Below, piece by piece: positions 61,842 through 64,000 of a stretch of 64,000 nt of DNA; the stretch's first letter is position 1, and each line of letters begins with the position of its first letter. Made by a program: the position numbers and the translations under genes. The notes beneath the pieces were generated by a model. That model was not told where the DNA came from, did not search any database, and saw only the letters and a list, made by a program, of their open reading frames with translations. Location of the stretch: positions 1,240,001-1,304,000 of the forward strand of contig NZ_VFMN01000001.1 in the NCBI RefSeq assembly GCF_006715055.1. The letters run 5' to 3'. The stretch comes from Lapillicoccus jejuensis. Lineage in GTDB: Bacteria; Actinomycetota; Actinomycetes; Actinomycetales; Dermatophilaceae.

Positions 61842-62278
61842 CCGACGCATCGCAGGAAGCGTCCTCCCAGGACGACACCGGCTTGGCCCACGCCCGCCGG
61901 ATGTGGGCCGACGACCGCGCGTCGGCCGGTCTCGGCATGGAGCTCGTCGAGCTGACGACCGACCGGGCCGTCGTCCGGATGACCGTCGACGAGCGGATGG
62001 TCAACGGTCACGGCATCGTGCACGGCGGCTTCGTCTTCACCCTGGCCGACTCCGCGTTCGCACTGGCCTGCAACAGCCGCGGCGCCCTCACCGTCGCCGC
62101 CGGCGGCGACGTCACCTTCGTCAGCAGCGCGCACGAGGGCGACGTCCTGCTCGCCGAGGCGGTGGTGCGGGCGTCGTACGGGCGCAGCGGTCTCACCGAC
62201 GTGCGGGTGACCCGCGAGGGCGACGGCGCGCTCGTCGCCGAGCTGCGCGGCCGCTCCCGCAGCCTGCCGCCGCGCTGA
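61838..62278 (+). CDS. PaaI-like hotdog thioesterase
   Basis: A 146-residue thioesterase: AHARRMWADDRASAGLGMELVEL, DERMVNGHGIVHGGFVFTLADSAFALACNS and TDVRVTREGDGALVAELRGRSR fit the PaaI fold, with the catalytic Asp in TLAD. It hydrolyses aromatic or stalled acyl-CoA intermediates. GTG 61838 overlaps the dehydrogenase stop. It converges on the RIO kinase gene with a 3-nt gap. Confidence 0.93.
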   Translation: MTDASQEASSQDDTGLAHARRMWADDRASAGLGMELVELTTDRAVVRMTVDERMVNGHGIVHGGFVFTLADSAFALACNSRGALTVAAGGDVTFVSSAHEGDVLLAEAVVRASYGRSGLTDVRVTREGDGALVAELRGRSRSLPPR

Positions 62279-62281
62279 ACG

Positions 62282-63199
62282 TCACCGGAACGACGCCCCC
62301 CACGCCTGCGTGACGAGCTCGCCGAACAGCTCGTCGGCGTCGACGTCGAGCCCGCGCGAGCGGAACCACGACGTGACGTTGCGGCAGTCACGCAGCAGGA
62401 AGTCCTGCCCGGCCGGGTTGGCGACGATGTCGACCAGCTGGGGCAGGTCGATGAGGACGAGCCGCTCCCCGGTGGCGAGGATGTTGTAGGGCGACAGGTC
62501 GCCGTGCGCGGCCCCCATCGCCGCGAGGTCGGCCATCGCGTCCCGCAGCTGGTGCCAGTACTCGGCCAGCAGCTCCGGGCCGGGGCGCGCCGGGGCCAGC
62601 CGCGGCGCCGGGTCGCCGTCAACACCGGTGACGAGCTCCATGAGGATCTCGGTCCCGTCGACCTGGACGGGATAGGGCACCGGGACGCGCGCCTCGTACA
62701 GCCGCACGAGCGCGTCCCACTCGGCGAAGGCCCACTGCCCCGCCGCGACCGCGCGCCCGTACGACGTCCCGCGCTGCAGCGCGCGGGCGTCGCGCGAGCG
62801 CCGGACGGTGCGGCCCTCGGTGTAGGCGGCGGAGCGGTGGAAGGTGCGGTGCTCGCTCGAGCGGTACCGCTTGGCGGCGAGCACGCAGCCGGGGCCGTCG
62901 GGCACCGCCCGCTCGAGGAGGAACACGTCGGCCTCCTTGCCCGTCTTGAGCACGCCGAGGTCGGTGTCGACGGCGGCGCGGTCGACGACGAGCCAGTCCG
63001 GGGGCGGCTGCGGGCCGCGCGAGAGCGGCTCGACGTCCCAGTACGTCGTGAAGCGCTGGCCGTCGTCGACGTCGTCGACCTCGTGCCAGTCGGTGACGAA
63101 GCGGGGGTCGACCCCGCTCAGGGGGTCGGACGCGTCGGACGGGTCGGACGCGTCAGCGAGGACGCCGTCCGGGGTCGTGCGGGTGCTGCGAGAGGTCAT
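62282..63199 (-). CDS. RIO1-type serine kinase-like protein
   Basis: A 305-residue atypical protein kinase. The ATP-binding region has LGVLKTGKEADVFLLERAV and AAKRYRSSEHRTFHRSAAY, the catalytic loop HGDLSPYNIL, and the metal-binding Asp in LVLIDLPQLVDI. These are RIO-kinase signatures. The N-terminal 50 residues are disordered and contain ASDPSDASDP coded by short tandem repeats. Bacterial RIO kinases are poorly characterised; archaeal and eukaryotic ones act in ribosome maturation. The ATG at 63199 was preferred to an upstream in-frame start. Confidence 0.9.
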   Translation of the reverse strand: MTSRSTRTTPDGVLADASDPSDASDPLSGVDPRFVTDWHEVDDVDDGQRFTTYWDVEPLSRGPQPPPDWLVVDRAAVDTDLGVLKTGKEADVFLLERAVPDGPGCVLAAKRYRSSEHRTFHRSAAYTEGRTVRRSRDARALQRGTSYGRAVAAGQWAFAEWDALVRLYEARVPVPYPVQVDGTEILMELVTGVDGDPAPRLAPARPGPELLAEYWHQLRDAMADLAAMGAAHGDLSPYNILATGERLVLIDLPQLVDIVANPAGQDFLLRDCRNVTSWFRSRGLDVDADELFGELVTQAWGASFR

Positions 63200-63384
63200 G
63201 TCGGGTGCTTCCGTGGAGGAGATGGTCGGCGGGCGCGCCGAGGACAGCGATGGACATGTCACGGCTCCTCTCCACGGGCCGGCGCAGGTCGCCGGGCTCG
63301 GGCACCAGGGTCGCCGTACGGCGTCCGACGCACAAGCGGTTTTCCCAGGGACCGGTCCGACACTCGTGCGAAGACGTCGACCGG

Positions 63385-63674
63385 GTGGCCCGCCCTGGCC
63401 GCGTGCTGACGATCCCGCTGACCAAGGTCGTGTCCGCCGACCTCGTCCCCGGGGACGACGCGCGCGAGCTGGCGACCCGCAAGCTCGCCGGTGGACGGTT
63501 CGGCGACGTCACGGCCGGCACCTTCGACAGCGCCGACGGGAGGGTCTTCCTCCTCACCAGCGGGGCCCGACGGCACTGCGCCTCGTGCTGCGCGACCACC
63601 TCTACGCCCTCGTCGTCGTCGACACCCCGCAGGCGGCCGACCTCGCGCGGCGGGTCCGGGCGGCGCGCGCCTGA
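63385..63674 (+). pseudogene. PH-like domain protein broken by a -1 frameshift
   Basis: The first frame (VARPGRVLTIPLTKVVSADLVPGDDARELATRKLAGGRFGDVTAGTFDSADGRVFLLTSG, starting GTG 63385 or 63403) is continued in another frame by PTALRLVLRDHLYALVVVDTPQAADLARRVRAARA up to TGA 63672-63674. Adding one G to the run at 63562-63565 joins them into one protein of about 96 residues resembling a small bacterial PH-like domain. A true mutation and a homopolymer sequencing error cannot be separated from this sequence alone. Confidence 0.65.
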
Positions 63675-63719
63675 GGGCGGGTGTCCGGGACCACGTCGGA
63701 CGGGAGCCCGCCGACGCGG

Positions 63720-63725
63720 GAGGAT
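63720..63725 (+). promoter_or_regulatory. -10-like element before the last gene
   Basis: GAGGAT, 6 nt, then the GTG at 63732. The G-rich interval also resembles a Shine-Dalgarno sequence, so the call is weak. Confidence 0.35.
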
Positions 63726-63731
63726 CGGGGG

Positions 63732-64000
63732 GTGAGCGACGAGGACCATCCGCGGCGTGAGCCGGCCGTCGCCGAGGCGCAGGAGGTCCTGCTCTCGGTC
63801 GTCGACCGACGGCTCACGGGGGACCTCACCGACCCCGCCGTCCTCGCCGCGGTCGTCGCGGTCGAGCGGCTCACGGTCGCCCTGCGCACCACCGACACCG
63901 CGACCCTCACCCGCGCCCTGAGCGAGGGTGCGGGCGCCGTCCCCGACGCGTCCCGGCCCGGGCACGACCTCGCCGAGCTGCTCCAGGAGGGCTACGGCCA
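63732..64000 (+). CDS. Hypothetical protein, 3' end outside window
   Basis: An open frame from GTG 63732 to the window end (at least 89 residues): a charged N-terminus, then a helical, Ala/Val/Arg-rich stretch (VLLSVVDRRLTGDLTDPAVLAAVVAVERLTVALRTT) and AELLQEGYG at the edge. I do not recognise a family. The codon pattern and the start signal support it as real coding sequence. Confidence 0.6.
   Translation, partial: MSDEDHPRREPAVAEAQEVLLSVVDRRLTGDLTDPAVLAAVVAVERLTVALRTTDTATLTRALSEGAGAVPDASRPGHDLAELLQEGYG

Noticed and set aside
60669-62278. Phenylacetate catabolic cluster
   Set aside because: Only PaaH- and PaaI-like genes are present. The ring-epoxidase and ligase genes are missing, so a general fatty-acid role is equally possible.

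Overview
The window is a chromosomal segment of a very GC-rich actinobacterium. Most starts are ATG or GTG, genes in operons overlap by ATGA or GTGA, and third codon positions are almost all G or C. Family content (bifunctional-type dCTP deaminase, FadE5-like acyl-CoA dehydrogenase, NHL-thioredoxin protein, DUF6458, fused CopD/CtaG protein, sugar ABC operons without an ATPase) fits a soil or water Micrococcales/Intrasporangiaceae-like organism. That placement is inference. No prophage, CRISPR array, insertion sequence or biosynthetic cluster was seen; the gene content is metabolic and chromosomal.

Layout. 1-12.5 kb: end of a two-component system, an SDR, dcd, a gene broken by an in-frame TGA, tRNA-Gly(CCC), lipoproteins, a class F sortase beside a CHRD-domain surface protein, and small enzymes (RibD-like reductase, thioesterase, NamZ-type muramidase, FBP zinc-finger protein, LCP ligase). 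12.6-21.7 kb: a carboxylesterase and a glycerol locus (glpF, glpK, glpD, IclR regulator, second glycerol kinase, SDR). 21.7-29 kb: FadE5-like dehydrogenase behind a double operator, DUF6458, NHL-thioredoxin protein, nitrilase-family hydrolase, CopD/CtaG membrane protein. 29-34.5 kb: MarR regulator with a 14-TM exporter, Tat-exported phospholipase C, SRPBCC protein. 34.6-42.8 kb: peptide-type ABC operon ending in a gamma-glutamyltransferase, plus a GntR regulator. 42.9-48.2 kb: MFS transporter and a branched-chain/pyruvate dehydrogenase E1a-E1b-E2 operon. 48.2-52.8 kb: AbiEi/DUF559-like gene, aminotransferase, holin-like protein, YciO-like protein, LacI regulator. 53-60.2 kb: beta-mannoside operon (binding protein, two permeases, GH2, GH1). 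60.3-64 kb: DUF1905, PaaH/PaaI-like pair, RIO kinase, a frameshifted gene and a gene cut by the window end.

The main non-gene signals are: (1) three families of dispersed palindromes. One copy lies in frame inside the E2 coding sequence and is almost identical to an intergenic copy 7.4 kb away. Two other families each bracket a single small gene. (2) A repeated arrangement of a -10-like hexamer ending 6-7 nt before the start codon of many first genes, the layout expected for leaderless mRNAs. (3) Candidate operators linked to particular regulators or operons: TGTATACA in front of both the ABC-GGT operon and its GntR gene, twin TTAACCGGTT sites before the mannoside operon, twin TTACCGG palindromes before the FadE5 gene, an inverted repeat before the MarR gene, and a 29-bp palindrome before an MFS gene.
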